A stretch of DNA of 64,000 nucleotides from Dyadobacter sp. CY323 (GCF_021390245.1 NZ_JAJUXH010000004.1:248001-312000); one strand, 5' to 3'; shown: positions 52,070 to 61,265, counted from the stretch's first letter. Made by a program: numbers and translations. The notes: generated from the sequence alone by a model not told the origin.

Positions 52070-53346
52070 GACGACCGGACCAGCGCAGCTCCAACGGTGC
52101 AGTTGAGGCATAGGTGGAACGTGCAGTAGTTGTTGTACCACTCGATTAATGCCTGTGAGTCGGCCGCGGTTTTCACCCGCATTTCCAGCGTTTCCCATTC
52201 TCTTGTGATCCGGTTATTTTCTGCCGGGACTTGCGAAAGCCAATAAATGGCTTTGTCGAGCAGTTCCGGCTGCTGGCGATGCTTCGAAAAAGCGACCAGT
52301 AACGGTACTACCGCATTGATCACAAGAAGTGCCGATGCATCCTTTCCCATTGCCGGCACTTTGTTTTTCGACTTTTTACAAAAAATGTAATGCTCAGTCC
52401 AATATTCCGATTGCATTCCATGAAAGATTTCCTGTAAGTCGGCGATGGAGCCTGGCGATGTCAGCTTTAGGAACATACTGCCTTCTTTACTCAGCAACTT
52501 TGCGAGCTGAGCCAGGCGCACGGTTGGGAAACCTGCCGGCCTCAGTTTTGCATATTTCCACTCGTGGGCATGCATTCTCTGACCTGTAAGATTGTATTTC
52601 TTACTTAAAAACTGAAACTCCTTTTTCAACTGACGGACGTAAATTTCGTCAGAGTCGTCGGGTATCAGCCCGGCCATTCCAAAAAGCAACGCCTCTATCT
52701 GGGCGGAATTACCGCGATGCTTTTGAATAACCTTCCAAGGTGTGATTTCCATTAATCGCAAAAAGGCATGATCGTTTAATTTAAACCCAAAGTGTTTTCC
52801 AAGCCATTGATATGCAGTCTTTTCCCAATCGTTCTGGTTGTTTTCCAACAACTGCATCACTTCCTTTCCTTTGCGTTCCAGCCTTTCAAGCAGCACTTTG
52901 TCCAGCATGTCGAATTTGTGAATTCCCATTACCTCATGAAACATTTCCTTGCAGGGAATGCCTTCTTTCACGTCCTGCAAAGCGGCATATCGTTCCAAAA
53001 CAGATTGTTTCACCAATCCTTTCAGAGTTAAAGTGGGTATGAGAGTGCCATCCCGCCGAATTACCGGCTTGTCGTTTTCCCAAACCACATGCAAAATGAC
53101 GCCTTCATATGCCTGGTCTTTTTCATGCGTGTGAAGGAACCAATCGGAGGATCTTACGTGGATTTCAATGCTTCCGTGCCAGTTGACGTCATCGATTATA
53201 ATGCCTGCTTCTGAAAAATCGGGGCCTGCATTTACATTTTTGTAGCCTGTACGCATTACAGAAAGGCGTTGATTGGAATCGGTGCGCAGATTGGCTGTGT
53301 TAAAATATTGAAAACGCCAGACGAAGCTCAGGATATCTTCATTCAT
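52066..53346 (-). CDS. DUF2851-family protein
   Basis: This 426-residue protein belongs to a family nearly confined to Bacteroidota and of unknown function. The conserved N-terminus is visible (FVWRFQYFN; NAGPDFSEAGIIIDDVNWHG; SIEIHVRSSDWFLHTHEKDQ). Its H-x-R, D-W and H residues suggest a metal- or nuclease-type site. The C-terminus ends with a small cysteine group (CTFHLCLNC). It converges on the small membrane protein gene with a 4-base stop overlap and is divergent from mtgA. Confidence 0.88.
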   Translation of the reverse strand: MNEDILSFVWRFQYFNTANLRTDSNQRLSVMRTGYKNVNAGPDFSEAGIIIDDVNWHGSIEIHVRSSDWFLHTHEKDQAYEGVILHVVWENDKPVIRRDGTLIPTLTLKGLVKQSVLERYAALQDVKEGIPCKEMFHEVMGIHKFDMLDKVLLERLERKGKEVMQLLENNQNDWEKTAYQWLGKHFGFKLNDHAFLRLMEITPWKVIQKHRGNSAQIEALLFGMAGLIPDDSDEIYVRQLKKEFQFLSKKYNLTGQRMHAHEWKYAKLRPAGFPTVRLAQLAKLLSKEGSMFLKLTSPGSIADLQEIFHGMQSEYWTEHYIFCKKSKNKVPAMGKDASALLVINAVVPLLVAFSKHRQQPELLDKAIYWLSQVPAENNRITREWETLEMRVKTAADSQALIEWYNNYCTFHLCLNCTVGAALVRSS

Positions 53347-53477
53347 ATTGCCGGGGAACAGAAGGTGAAAAAAATGACAAATAATGGTCTCGGTTTTCTT
53401 TGCCTAAACCTGATTAGTTTCTGTTCTTTGTACGCAGGTTCTGTCGTTTGGTTTCTGTTTTTGAAGTAAAAAGTTTT

Positions 53478-54164
53478 ATGCTCCGCCGTTTGCAATTTAT
53501 TGCGCTCCGAATTCTCATCGTTTTTTTTGTTGTTTCAATTGTTTGGGTAGTCATTTTGAGGTTCTTACCGGTTTGGGTAACACCTTATATGATTTCAAGA
53601 AAGATGGAGGCGTTCAGAGCGGATGAAGACACGGAGCTGTACCATGACTGGGAACCTTACGAAAATATCTCAAAGGAAGCCGCGCTGGCCGTGGTCGCTT
53701 CCGAAGACCAGAACTTCCCAAACCACTGGGGCTTTGATTTTGATCAGATCTACAATGCGGTAACGGAAAAGCGAAAACGCGCGCGGGGTGCTAGTACCAT
53801 TTCCCAGCAGGTTGCGAAGAATGTATTCCTGTGGCACGGACGTAGCTTTGTCCGAAAGGGATTAGAAGCCTATTTCACCGTGTTGATCGAAGTGATCTGG
53901 AGTAAAGAACGCATTCTGGAAGTGTACCTGAATGTTGCCGAAATGGGCGAAATGACGTTTGGAGTGGAAGCTGCTTCTTTGCGTTTTTATGACAAATCGG
54001 CCAAAAAGCTTACCCGGTACGAAGCTGCCCGGATCGCAGCGGTGTTACCAAACCCGATCCGTTTTTCAATCAAAAATCCTTCATCGTATGTCAACAAACG
54101 TACCGGGCAGATTGTCAGGCAAATGCGTTATCTGGGGGGCCAAAAATACATTGCCGATCTCTGA
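53478..54164 (+). CDS. mtgA: Monofunctional peptidoglycan glycosyltransferase
   Basis: ATG 53478 gives 228 residues. One N-terminal membrane helix (about 8-28) anchors a GT51 domain that polymerises lipid II. The family motifs are present: VVASEDQNFPNHWGFD with the catalytic Glu, GASTISQQVAKNVFLW, RKGLEAYFTVLIEVIWSKER and ILEVYLNVAEMG. There is no transpeptidase domain. It probably assists wall synthesis alongside class A PBPs encoded elsewhere. Confidence 0.95.
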   Translation: MLRRLQFIALRILIVFFVVSIVWVVILRFLPVWVTPYMISRKMEAFRADEDTELYHDWEPYENISKEAALAVVASEDQNFPNHWGFDFDQIYNAVTEKRKRARGASTISQQVAKNVFLWHGRSFVRKGLEAYFTVLIEVIWSKERILEVYLNVAEMGEMTFGVEAASLRFYDKSAKKLTRYEAARIAAVLPNPIRFSIKNPSSYVNKRTGQIVRQMRYLGGQKYIADL

Positions 54165-54180
54165 TTTCCTGCGGGTTTTC

Positions 54181-54579
54181 TTAAGTAATTAAATTCACGC
54201 TCACACCTTTTCTGAGCGTGTTGTGGATCTCCGCGATTTCATCCGTGTGCCTGATCAGCTCAGCGATTTCCTCGTCGCTGGCTTCGGAAGTTATTTTGGT
54301 TTTGTATTGGAAATTAGCGCCAGGCTCACCGTCCGATCCGAACTCTGCCGTACAGGTTACTTCCACACCTGTTACAATGACATTTCGTTTTGTGGCTTCC
54401 CTGTAAATATCATTGCAAAAGCAGGTTGCCAGCGCCAGGACAAGCATTTCACCTCCATTTACGGATGAACCATAACCGGTCGGTTTAGGCGCAATGTCTA
54501 TTCGCTTCACCGATCCGTTTGTTTCCACCTCGATCTGATGTTTTTCGAATTCACTTTTAACGTTTGCTGAAATTTTCAT
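54181..54579 (-). CDS. OsmC-family protein
   Basis: ATG 54579 gives 132 residues; the longer frame adds 25 residues that look non-coding. The OsmC fold has a conserved SVNGGEMLVLALATCFCNDI, with the cysteine used for hydroperoxide reduction in family members, then VEVTCTAEFGSDGEPGANFQ and DEIAEIHNTLRKG. Whether this member is a peroxidase is not certain: OsmC needs two cysteines, and the candidates here are the two in TCFC and one in VTCTAE. Confidence 0.85.
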   Translation of the reverse strand: MKISANVKSEFEKHQIEVETNGSVKRIDIAPKPTGYGSSVNGGEMLVLALATCFCNDIYREATKRNVIVTGVEVTCTAEFGSDGEPGANFQYKTKITSEASDEEIAELIRHTDEIAEIHNTLRKGVSVNLIT

Positions 54580-54685
54580 AATGAAGGCAGTCTGGTCTGT
54601 TCGAATGTAAATCAAATAAAAAAGGATAGTCGCTAAATCTAATCGTTTATACAACTAATTAGCGACTACACCCGGAGTTTGCAAA

Positions 54686-55521
54686 TCATTTTTTCAAGCT
54701 TTTCAAGACGCTATTTTTCAAGAGCGATTTCATTTGCTTGATGGCAATTGCATTCAGTTGAATAACCCGATCAACAGAGTCTAATCCCTGCTGAATCAGC
54801 ACTGAATTAATACTTTCGAGATTTGATAGAACGATCAACTGTTCAATCGAAGCTGCGTCACGGATGTTCCCCGCATCAGCAGGATTCGCATCTCGCCATT
54901 GTTTGGCGGTTTGACCGAATAGCGCGACATTAAGTAAGTCGGCCTCATTAGCATAGATCTGGTGAATCTGATTTTTAACAAGTATTTGCGGGATCAGATT
55001 TTCCTTAATGGCGTCAGTATGAATTCGGTAATTTACTTTTGCTAGCGTTCTTTGCAGGCTCCAATCCAAATGAAGTCTCGAATTTTCATCCTGTTTCAAT
55101 CGCTGGAATTCGGTGATAAGGTAAAGTTTAAATTCAGGACTAACCCAGGAAGCGAACTCGAACGCAATGTCTTTGGCGGCGAAAGTGCCACCGTTATTTC
55201 CATTCCTGGAAATAAGACCCCTGGCATTTGTTGTTTCAATCCACTTGCTTGGCGAAAGTGTGAATGAATTACTCCCGGCTTCGTTCACAAAGGGGTCGAA
55301 TTCGACCCCTTTGAAATCAGAATTATTCAATTGTTCCCACAAACCCAGAAACTGAATCGTGGATTTGGATCGCATCCAGTTCTTGACGACGTCCTTTGGC
55401 TCGTCGGGATTTTTGTTTCTCGCGATGTCGGTTAATGAGATAAAATCCTCATCATCTTGTCATCTTGTCTCAATGTCGCTATTTTGATTCCGCGTACCAG
55501 AAGTGTTTTGTGATTTGCCAT
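54686..55521 (-). pseudogene. KilA-N domain gene interrupted by an 8-bp tandem duplication
   Basis: The gene starts at ATG 55521 (MANHKTLLVRGIKIATLRQD). It then loses frame at the directly repeated ATCTTGTC (55454-55461 and 55462-55469, plus strand). Removing one copy restores one frame of 275 codons that joins to DEDFISLTDIARNKNPDEPK, then GGTFAAKDIAFEFASWVSPE and FKLYLITEFQRLKQDENSRL, the standard KilA-N protein common in Bacteroidota. As it stands, translation from 55521 stops about 30 codons in, and only an internal ATG at 55375 could give a 229-residue fragment. KilA-N domains bind DNA; the role of these chromosomal members is unknown. No phage genes are nearby. Confidence 0.88.
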
Positions 55522-55608
55522 ACGAATTTTTCATGTTATACATGTTTAGACGTATGGTTTGTCAATTGGTCACAATCGGGAATCAATATTTTTGTCAGCT
55601 GACTAAAT

Positions 55609-56274
55609 CTAGTTTCGCGCCAATCCTTTATTCCGTTCTTTTAGGTATTTGTAGTTTCGGTGGTGCGCGAGAGAGGAATCCAGTTTTTCAAACAAGCCTT
55701 TGTTTTTAAACGTAAACCAATTGACTTTCAAAAGGTATAAACTAACATAAGAGCGAGGGTGTTTTGAAATGAACTCGCCGGTTTTGCTTGCCAGATCATC
55801 TCGCTCAGCCATTTGCTTTGTCAGCCAATACGCGACACTATCTGTTTCACTTTTTTTCCGCGCCCGGCCTTCTTCCACCAGGTATGCATTCATGCGTCTG
55901 TCGGAAGGTAACTGAATGCTATCCTGGTACGTTTGCCATTCCAGATTGCTTTTTGAATGTGTGACCGGCGATTTCGACAGATTTGCCGTATCCAGTCGAA
56001 TGCGTGTTCCCGACTCGAAAAAGAATGTCAGCGATCCCTTCATTTGAGAGATTTGCAATTGGTACAGATCCGGTAACAGATTTTTGTCCAGTTGCAAATG
56101 CGTCGTATCGAAGCCAAGCTGAATGGAGTGCACGATCGCTGCAAACCCTTTTTCACGCGTCAAAAGAATCGCTTTCCGGTCATTTAAAACCCTCGGAGCT
56201 GCAATGCTGATTTTTACATTCTGAGCGAACGAGGGAACGGAGATAATTAGCGCCAAAAGCGTTGTTCTAAGCAT
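55609..56274 (-). CDS. Exported protein with DUF4369-like N-terminal domain
   Basis: This 221-residue protein has a signal peptide (about 1-17, ending SFA). A beta-rich segment (IQLGFDTTHLQLDKNLLPDL; MKGSLTFFFESGTRIRLDTA) precedes a helical region (EFISKHPRSYVSLYLLKVNW), as in the N-terminal half of TlpA-type proteins of Bacteroidota. The chain stops before any thioredoxin domain. It may be a naturally truncated relative of such proteins. Function unknown. Confidence 0.65.
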   Translation of the reverse strand: MLRTTLLALIISVPSFAQNVKISIAAPRVLNDRKAILLTREKGFAAIVHSIQLGFDTTHLQLDKNLLPDLYQLQISQMKGSLTFFFESGTRIRLDTANLSKSPVTHSKSNLEWQTYQDSIQLPSDRRMNAYLVEEGRARKKSETDSVAYWLTKQMAERDDLASKTGEFISKHPRSYVSLYLLKVNWFTFKNKGLFEKLDSSLAHHRNYKYLKERNKGLARN

Positions 56275-56282
56275 AATGTTTA

Positions 56283-56391
56283 CTTCGGCGGTCAGCGGTC
56301 AGCTTTCGAATTTAGTAACAATTTGGTGTAACTATTGTCTTCCTCAGCGCGCCAGGTTCGTCCGTCGAAAGCCGAAAGCCAACCGCCGAAG
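56283..56391. repeat. Inverted repeat related to the element at 32851
   Basis: The 27-base arms at 56283-56309 and 56365-56391 pair with six mismatches, several of which are wobble pairs. The inner part of the left arm, GTCAGCGGTCAGCTTT, resembles GTTAGCGGTTAGCTTT at 32869. It fills almost the whole gap between two minus-strand genes and could separate their transcripts. Confidence 0.65.
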
Positions 56392-56392
56392 T

Positions 56393-57232
56393 CTATTTAA
56401 TTGCCACTTTCGCCACTACCGGCTGGTGATCAGAAGGATAACGTTGTTCCCTGGCATCGGTTAGAACGCCATATTTCAGCACGTCCACATTTTTGCTGAC
56501 AAATATGTAGTCAATCCTTGTTTGCATGGGTGCGTCGAATTTAAATGCATTGAATGTGCCTTCCGGGCCGTATGGTTTTTGTTTGGATACATTATGTGCA
56601 TCGCTCAGAATCGTCTGGATCGATTTGATCTGCTCCGTTTCAGGTGTTGAATTAAAATCGCCAGTCAGGATAACCGTTGCTTTTCCGGCAATTTCATTGA
56701 TCTTTTTCACCATCAAAAGTCCGGATTGTTTGCGTGCTTCCACGCCCTGATGATCGAAATGCACGTTGAAAAAGAAAAATTCCTTCTTGGACGCCAGATC
56801 CTGGAATTTGCCCCAGGAAGCAATACGGTTACAACATGTTGCGTCCCAGCCTTTTCCAGGCTTGTCAGGCGTCTCGCTTAACCAGAAATCACCGGATTTC
56901 AGCAACTTAAACCGGTCTTTTTTATAAAAAATAGAGGAATGTTCCCCGCCTTCTTTTCCATCGTCCCGTCCTTTTCCTGTGTATACGTATTCCGTTAATT
57001 CGGCTACATCTTTCAATTGACCAATGAATGCCTCCTGAACCCCGAAAATGTCAAATTCATGGAATTGGATCAATCCTTTCACCATTTCCTTGCGGTTAGG
57101 CCAGGCGTTCACGCCGTCTTTTTCAGTGTTCATCCGAAGATTGTAGGTGGCTACATTGATCGTATTTTTTTGGGCGAAAGCGATTTCGGAAAGTGCGAAA
57201 AGAGCCAGCAGGCAAAGTGTAATGCGTTTCAT
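56393..57232 (-). CDS. Exported endonuclease/exonuclease/phosphatase-family protein
   Basis: This 279-residue protein has a signal peptide (about 1-20, ending AFA). The DNase I-like fold shows NVATYNLRMN with the metal-binding Asn, FGVQEAFIGQL with the metal-binding Glu, FFNVHFDHQG and VILTGDFNSTPETE with the general-base Asp and Asn, and YPSDHQPVVAKV with the catalytic His at the end. Exported members cleave phosphodiesters or sphingomyelin/inositol phosphates; the substrate cannot be told. Confidence 0.9.
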   Translation of the reverse strand: MKRITLCLLALFALSEIAFAQKNTINVATYNLRMNTEKDGVNAWPNRKEMVKGLIQFHEFDIFGVQEAFIGQLKDVAELTEYVYTGKGRDDGKEGGEHSSIFYKKDRFKLLKSGDFWLSETPDKPGKGWDATCCNRIASWGKFQDLASKKEFFFFNVHFDHQGVEARKQSGLLMVKKINEIAGKATVILTGDFNSTPETEQIKSIQTILSDAHNVSKQKPYGPEGTFNAFKFDAPMQTRIDYIFVSKNVDVLKYGVLTDAREQRYPSDHQPVVAKVAIK

Positions 57233-57280
57233 GAGAGTAATGGGTAATTGTAATCAGTTAATTAATGCATCAAATTAAAA

Positions 57281-58504
57281 TCATTTTCCTTTTTTGGGAA
57301 TCAAAAACTTTCCAACAATTTCGCCGTCGTCCCGGATCATTTTCAGATCGAGCTGTTTTCTGGTCGCGTGCAGTTTGATCAGCGTTCGGTTGCCTTCCAG
57401 TGGCCCGCCACCAATCACGATCGGGTAATTGTGATCTGCATCCGGCTCGTGCGTCATGTACCGGTGCGTATGGCCCGAAATCTGCAGATCGATTTTAGCT
57501 TTATTCAAAACCGGCCCGAACACCTTCCGGCAATGCAGCGTTCCATGCCCGTCGCCCGAATGGTAAGGTGATATGTGAATTATTACAACCCGAAATTCGG
57601 CTTTTTTAAACTCAGGCGATTCCACTTCCCGTTCCAGCCACATGCGTTGTTTTTCGCGGTACTGGTCAAATGCAATGAGTCCGCCGTAATCCACTGTGTC
57701 ATCGGCTTTGTCCTCACCGGAGTCCAGCACCACAAAACGTACGGGCCCGCGGGTGAATGCGTAGTAAAATTTGTTGTCCGGATAGGCATAATAGGAGGGG
57801 ATCTGGCGCGAAAAGCTTCCCCGGCATTCATGGTTTCCCTGTGTCAGAATAAACGGAAATTCGGTCGCGAAAATGTCTACGCAAGGCTTTATCAGGTGAT
57901 CGACCATTTGTATTTCTTCAGTTACCCAATCAAAACAATCGCCATTGAAAATTACGAAATCGTAGTCCCGGGTGTTGCCGGTGTAGCCGTGGCGATACAG
58001 CAGCTGGGGTATAATTTGCGGCCGGTCGTGAATGTCATTGAAGATCACCGTTTTAAATTCGTCTTCGTTCTCCGCCGGCGTTTTGAAGCCAAGTAACGGG
58101 CTGGAAATCGTCTCTCCAAATTCGACTTTCGAGCCTTTGTAACCAGTGATTTCGGTAGATACAATCTTGTATTTATGTTGCATTCCAGGTTTCAGGCCGG
58201 TCAATGTAATTTTATTTACCCGGTTATTCGCTTCGATCAAGCCATTTACATAGCCGAACGCCCGCTTGGTTGTGTATGTGCCGGCGCCATATTCCACCCA
58301 GCTAAAACAATTTTTGTGGGTGATCCACATCACGGTAACTTCATCAGGGCCAATGTTTTGCAGGTAGGGACCGACAATGAAATGGTTGGGATCTTCGGCA
58401 ACGGGCGACAAGAGGTCAGCGGCGGTGGAAGCAGAGACCGGCAACAAACTCAATGCCCCTATTTGTGACATTTTTTCAAGAAAAGACCTTCTGTCTGAAA
58501 GCAT
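57281..58504 (-). CDS. Tat-exported metallophosphoesterase (purple acid phosphatase-like)
   Basis: This 407-residue protein begins with DRRSFLEKMSQIGALSL, a twin-arginine signal. The N-terminal Fn3-like part (about 45-135; GPYLQNIGPDEVTVMWITHK) is followed by a dinuclear-metal phosphoesterase with motifs FNDIHD, FNGDCFDW, TQGNHECRG, VIIHISPYHSGDGH and GHTHRYM. Such enzymes release phosphate from organic phosphates outside the cell. The gene is divergent from araR, with a 252-bp gap. Confidence 0.92.
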   Translation of the reverse strand: MLSDRRSFLEKMSQIGALSLLPVSASTAADLLSPVAEDPNHFIVGPYLQNIGPDEVTVMWITHKNCFSWVEYGAGTYTTKRAFGYVNGLIEANNRVNKITLTGLKPGMQHKYKIVSTEITGYKGSKVEFGETISSPLLGFKTPAENEDEFKTVIFNDIHDRPQIIPQLLYRHGYTGNTRDYDFVIFNGDCFDWVTEEIQMVDHLIKPCVDIFATEFPFILTQGNHECRGSFSRQIPSYYAYPDNKFYYAFTRGPVRFVVLDSGEDKADDTVDYGGLIAFDQYREKQRMWLEREVESPEFKKAEFRVVIIHISPYHSGDGHGTLHCRKVFGPVLNKAKIDLQISGHTHRYMTHEPDADHNYPIVIGGGPLEGNRTLIKLHATRKQLDLKMIRDDGEIVGKFLIPKKGK

Positions 58505-58630
58505 ATTTAAAATACAAGGTTATGAAAATGTTTACAACTGGTGACATTACTGCCATGGATTCACAAAATTCACAATTAAAATTTCTGGCGGTTGTTTGAA
58601 CAGATTAAGTATTCTCTTTCATTTTTTTAC

Positions 58631-58733
58631 TTTGTTAACAAAAAAATAACGCAACCGGGGTGATGACGGTTAATTTTGGTATACTACTTTCATGTAAAAT
58701 CCATCGCGACGGTTCCATTGCCGCCATGGATTT
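58631..58733. promoter_or_regulatory. Palindromic sites between the phosphatase gene and araR
   Basis: The gap contains a 12-bp perfect palindrome TTTGTTAACAAA (58631-58642) and an inverted repeat AAATCCAT ... ATGGATTT (58697-58704 and 58726-58733), the latter 24 bp upstream of araR. Either could be the binding site of AraR for its own control, since it usually regulates nearby genes. The regulator's site in this genus is not known to me. Confidence 0.35.
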
Positions 58734-58756
58734 GCGGCACTTTTGTACTTTGACGA

Positions 58757-59464
58757 ATGACTAATTATCCTGAGGCCTCGCGGATACTCGTAGCGATCGA
58801 CTGTATTATTTTCGGTTTCGACGGGAAGGATATCAAGCTTTTATTGATTAAACGGAATTTCGAGCCCGAAATGGGGAAATGGTCTTTAATGGGCGGGTTT
58901 GTCAACAAAGACGAAGATCTGTCCGACGGTGCAACCCGCATTCTGTATAATCTGACGGGACTGAAAAACATTTATGTCGAGCAGTTGGCAACGTTTGGGA
59001 AAGCCGGGCGTGATCCGGGTGAGCGGACTGTTTCCGTTGTGTTTTTTGCTTTGATAAAAATCGACGAACATGATTCGGAAGCCGTGAAAAGTCATCATGC
59101 CGCATGGATTGCATTGGAAGACCGGCCGCGGCTCATTTTCGATCATGAACAAATGGTAGTGCAGGCGATCGAGCACCTCAAATACAACGCTGCTTTACAC
59201 CCGATCGGATTTGAGCTTCTTCCCGAACGTTTTACCATCCCGCAGTTGCAGAAACTGTACGAAGCAATTTATAACATCCCTATCGACAGAAGGAATTTCA
59301 GCAGGAAGCTGCTCTCGACCGGACTGCTGATTGATACGGGTGATAAAAATAGCCATAGTGCTACAAAAAAGGCGATCTTATACAAACTGGATGAGGAAAA
59401 GTACAAGGCGAAATTCCATTCATTCTGGAATTTTATGCCGGATTCAATGAGGAGGAGTGATTGA
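58757..59464 (+). CDS. araR: AraR-type NUDIX-fold regulator of arabinose use
   Basis: This 235-residue protein joins a NUDIX domain (about 8-150) to a winged helix (about 160-235; FTIPQLQKLYEAIYNIPIDR, RNFSRKLLSTGLLI). The NUDIX box (residues 46-69; GGFVNKDEDLSDGA) lacks the usual catalytic Glu residues: the REVxEE positions read RILYNL. It therefore probably binds a ligand without hydrolysing it. In Bacteroides, NUDIX-type AraR represses arabinose genes and releases DNA when L-arabinose binds. Here it lies just upstream of araBAD on the same strand, consistent with that role. Confidence 0.9.
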   Translation: MTNYPEASRILVAIDCIIFGFDGKDIKLLLIKRNFEPEMGKWSLMGGFVNKDEDLSDGATRILYNLTGLKNIYVEQLATFGKAGRDPGERTVSVVFFALIKIDEHDSEAVKSHHAAWIALEDRPRLIFDHEQMVVQAIEHLKYNAALHPIGFELLPERFTIPQLQKLYEAIYNIPIDRRNFSRKLLSTGLLIDTGDKNSHSATKKAILYKLDEEKYKAKFHSFWNFMPDSMRRSD

Positions 59465-59493
59465 GTCATTGATCCAAAATTAAATTGTGTCAG

Positions 59494-59525
59494 TTTAACA
59501 CCAGATGTGGATTTACTTATATTTG
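59494..59525 (+). promoter_or_regulatory. Candidate araBAD promoter
   Basis: TTTA (59494-59497) and TATATTTG (59518-59525) fit the Bacteroidota -33/-7 pattern with a 20-base spacer. They lie 54 bp upstream of the araB start, and the region between araR and araB would also hold the AraR operator. Confidence 0.45.
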
Positions 59526-59579
59526 TTAGCTGATAAATGAAATATCAAAAGTGCCATTAAGGCGTCCTAAACCTTTGCT

Positions 59580-61265
59580 ATGAAAAAGAACTTCGTAATT
59601 GGAATTGACTTTGGCACCGATTCGGTGCGCGCGCTGATTGTGAATGCGGATACCGGGGAACAAGTTGGGACGGCAGTTGAAGAATATCCGAGGTGGAAGC
59701 AGGGGAAATACTGTGATGCCTCGGTCTCGATGTTCCGCCAGCATCCGCTCGACTACCTGGAAGGTCTCGAAAGAGCGGTTATAAAATCGCTTGAAAATGT
59801 GCCGGACGAGATCAGGAACGATGTGCGGGGAATTGCGATCGATACCACGGGTTCTACACCCGTCGCCGTGGACCGGAATGGTACGCCGCTTTCGCTGTTG
59901 CCCGGATTTGAAGAAAATCCGAATGGGATGTTCATTCTCTGGAAAGACCACACTGCGAATGCCGAAGCTGAGGAAATCAACAAGCTGGCGCATGGTTCGG
60001 AAACTGATTATACCAAATATGTAGGAGGGATTTATTCATCTGAATGGTTCTGGGCCAAAATTTTGCATACGCTCCGGACGGATGAATCTGTCCGGGAAAA
60101 GGCATTTTCGTGGGTGGAACATTGCGACTGGATTTCTGCGGAACTGACGGGCAATACCGACCCGCTGACTTTGAAGCGATCGCGTTGTGCTGCCGGGCAT
60201 AAGGCATTATGGCATCAGGATTTCCAGGGACTTCCGTCCAATGCATTTCTAACTCAGCTTGATCCGCTTTTGGACGGTATCCGCGAAAGGCTTTTTAATC
60301 ATACCGAGACCTCCGAAAAGCCGATGGGCACGATTTCGGCGAAATGGTCCGGAAAGCTGCGATTACCATCTGACGTTGTTATCGGAGTGGGCGCATTCGA
60401 CGCCCATATGGGAGCTGTCGGCGCATTAATCGAACCGTACTCATTGTGCAAAGTCATTGGAACGTCTACCTGCGATATGCTCATCGCCCCGACCGAAGAA
60501 GTGGGGCATTTGCTGATCCGGGGAATTTGCGGACAGGTGGATGGTTCCATTGTGCCGGGCATGTTGGGAATGGAGGCCGGACAATCGGCGTTTGGCGACA
60601 TTTACGCCTGGTTTGCGAAGCTGATCATTGAGCCCGTAAGAAAACTGGTTGGCGAAGATGCGGCAAAGGAATTGTCAGCGAAATTAATCCCATACCTTTC
60701 TGAGGAAGCGCAAAAGTTGCCTGTCACGGAACAGGATATCATCGCAATCGACTGGTTGAATGGCCGTCGTACGCCCGATGCAAAACATACCTTGAAAGGC
60801 GCCATTCTCGGCTTAAACCTGGCCAGCGACCATACCCGCATATTCAAAGCGTTGGTTGAATCCACAGCTTTCGGATCAAAGAGTATTGTTGAGCGGTTCC
60901 GCAACGAAGGTGTTCCGATCCATCAGGTGATTGCAATCGGCGGTGTTGCTAAAAAATCCGCTTTTGTCATGCAAACCCTTGCGGATGTATTGAATATGCC
61001 GATCAAAGTTGCCACTTCCGAGCAGGCATGTGCATTGGGTGCTGCCATGTTTGCTGCTGTTGCGTCGGGCGTACATTCGAATTTGCAGGAGGCACAGCGG
61101 GCGATGAGTTCAGGATTTGATACCGTATATCAGCCTAGGGAAGCCGAATCTGAGGTTTATCAGGTACTTTATAAAAAATACATACAGTCCGGAAAGTTTC
61201 TTGAAAATAGCTTTCTCGCAAAAACGACCACCGTTCAGGTGAATTCTTACCCGGACACTTTCTAA
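59580..61265 (+). CDS. araB: L-ribulokinase
   Basis: This 561-residue kinase of the FGGY family phosphorylates L-ribulose to L-ribulose 5-phosphate. The N-terminal GIDFGTDSVRALIVNADTG with its phosphate-binding Asp and GIAIDTTGSTPVAVDRNG are typical. The C-terminal domain has GVGAFDAHMGAVGALI, LPVTEQDIIAIDWLNGRRTP and HQVIAIGGVAKKSAFVMQTL. Length agrees with araB of other bacteria. First gene of araB-araA-araD. Confidence 0.95.
   Translation: MKKNFVIGIDFGTDSVRALIVNADTGEQVGTAVEEYPRWKQGKYCDASVSMFRQHPLDYLEGLERAVIKSLENVPDEIRNDVRGIAIDTTGSTPVAVDRNGTPLSLLPGFEENPNGMFILWKDHTANAEAEEINKLAHGSETDYTKYVGGIYSSEWFWAKILHTLRTDESVREKAFSWVEHCDWISAELTGNTDPLTLKRSRCAAGHKALWHQDFQGLPSNAFLTQLDPLLDGIRERLFNHTETSEKPMGTISAKWSGKLRLPSDVVIGVGAFDAHMGAVGALIEPYSLCKVIGTSTCDMLIAPTEEVGHLLIRGICGQVDGSIVPGMLGMEAGQSAFGDIYAWFAKLIIEPVRKLVGEDAAKELSAKLIPYLSEEAQKLPVTEQDIIAIDWLNGRRTPDAKHTLKGAILGLNLASDHTRIFKALVESTAFGSKSIVERFRNEGVPIHQVIAIGGVAKKSAFVMQTLADVLNMPIKVATSEQACALGAAMFAAVASGVHSNLQEAQRAMSSGFDTVYQPREAESEVYQVLYKKYIQSGKFLENSFLAKTTTVQVNSYPDTF

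Noticed and set aside
53374..53469. A 31-residue single-helix ORF before mtgA
   Set aside because: It is open and starts with ATG but is too short, without family or ribosome-site support; it could be leader sequence of mtgA.
54686..55521. Prophage remnant suggested by the KilA-N domain
   Set aside because: No integrase, structural or other phage gene surrounds it, and KilA-N genes are common in Bacteroidota chromosomes.
59526..59993. A 155-residue frame antisense to araB
   Set aside because: Shadow of the conserved ribulokinase frame.
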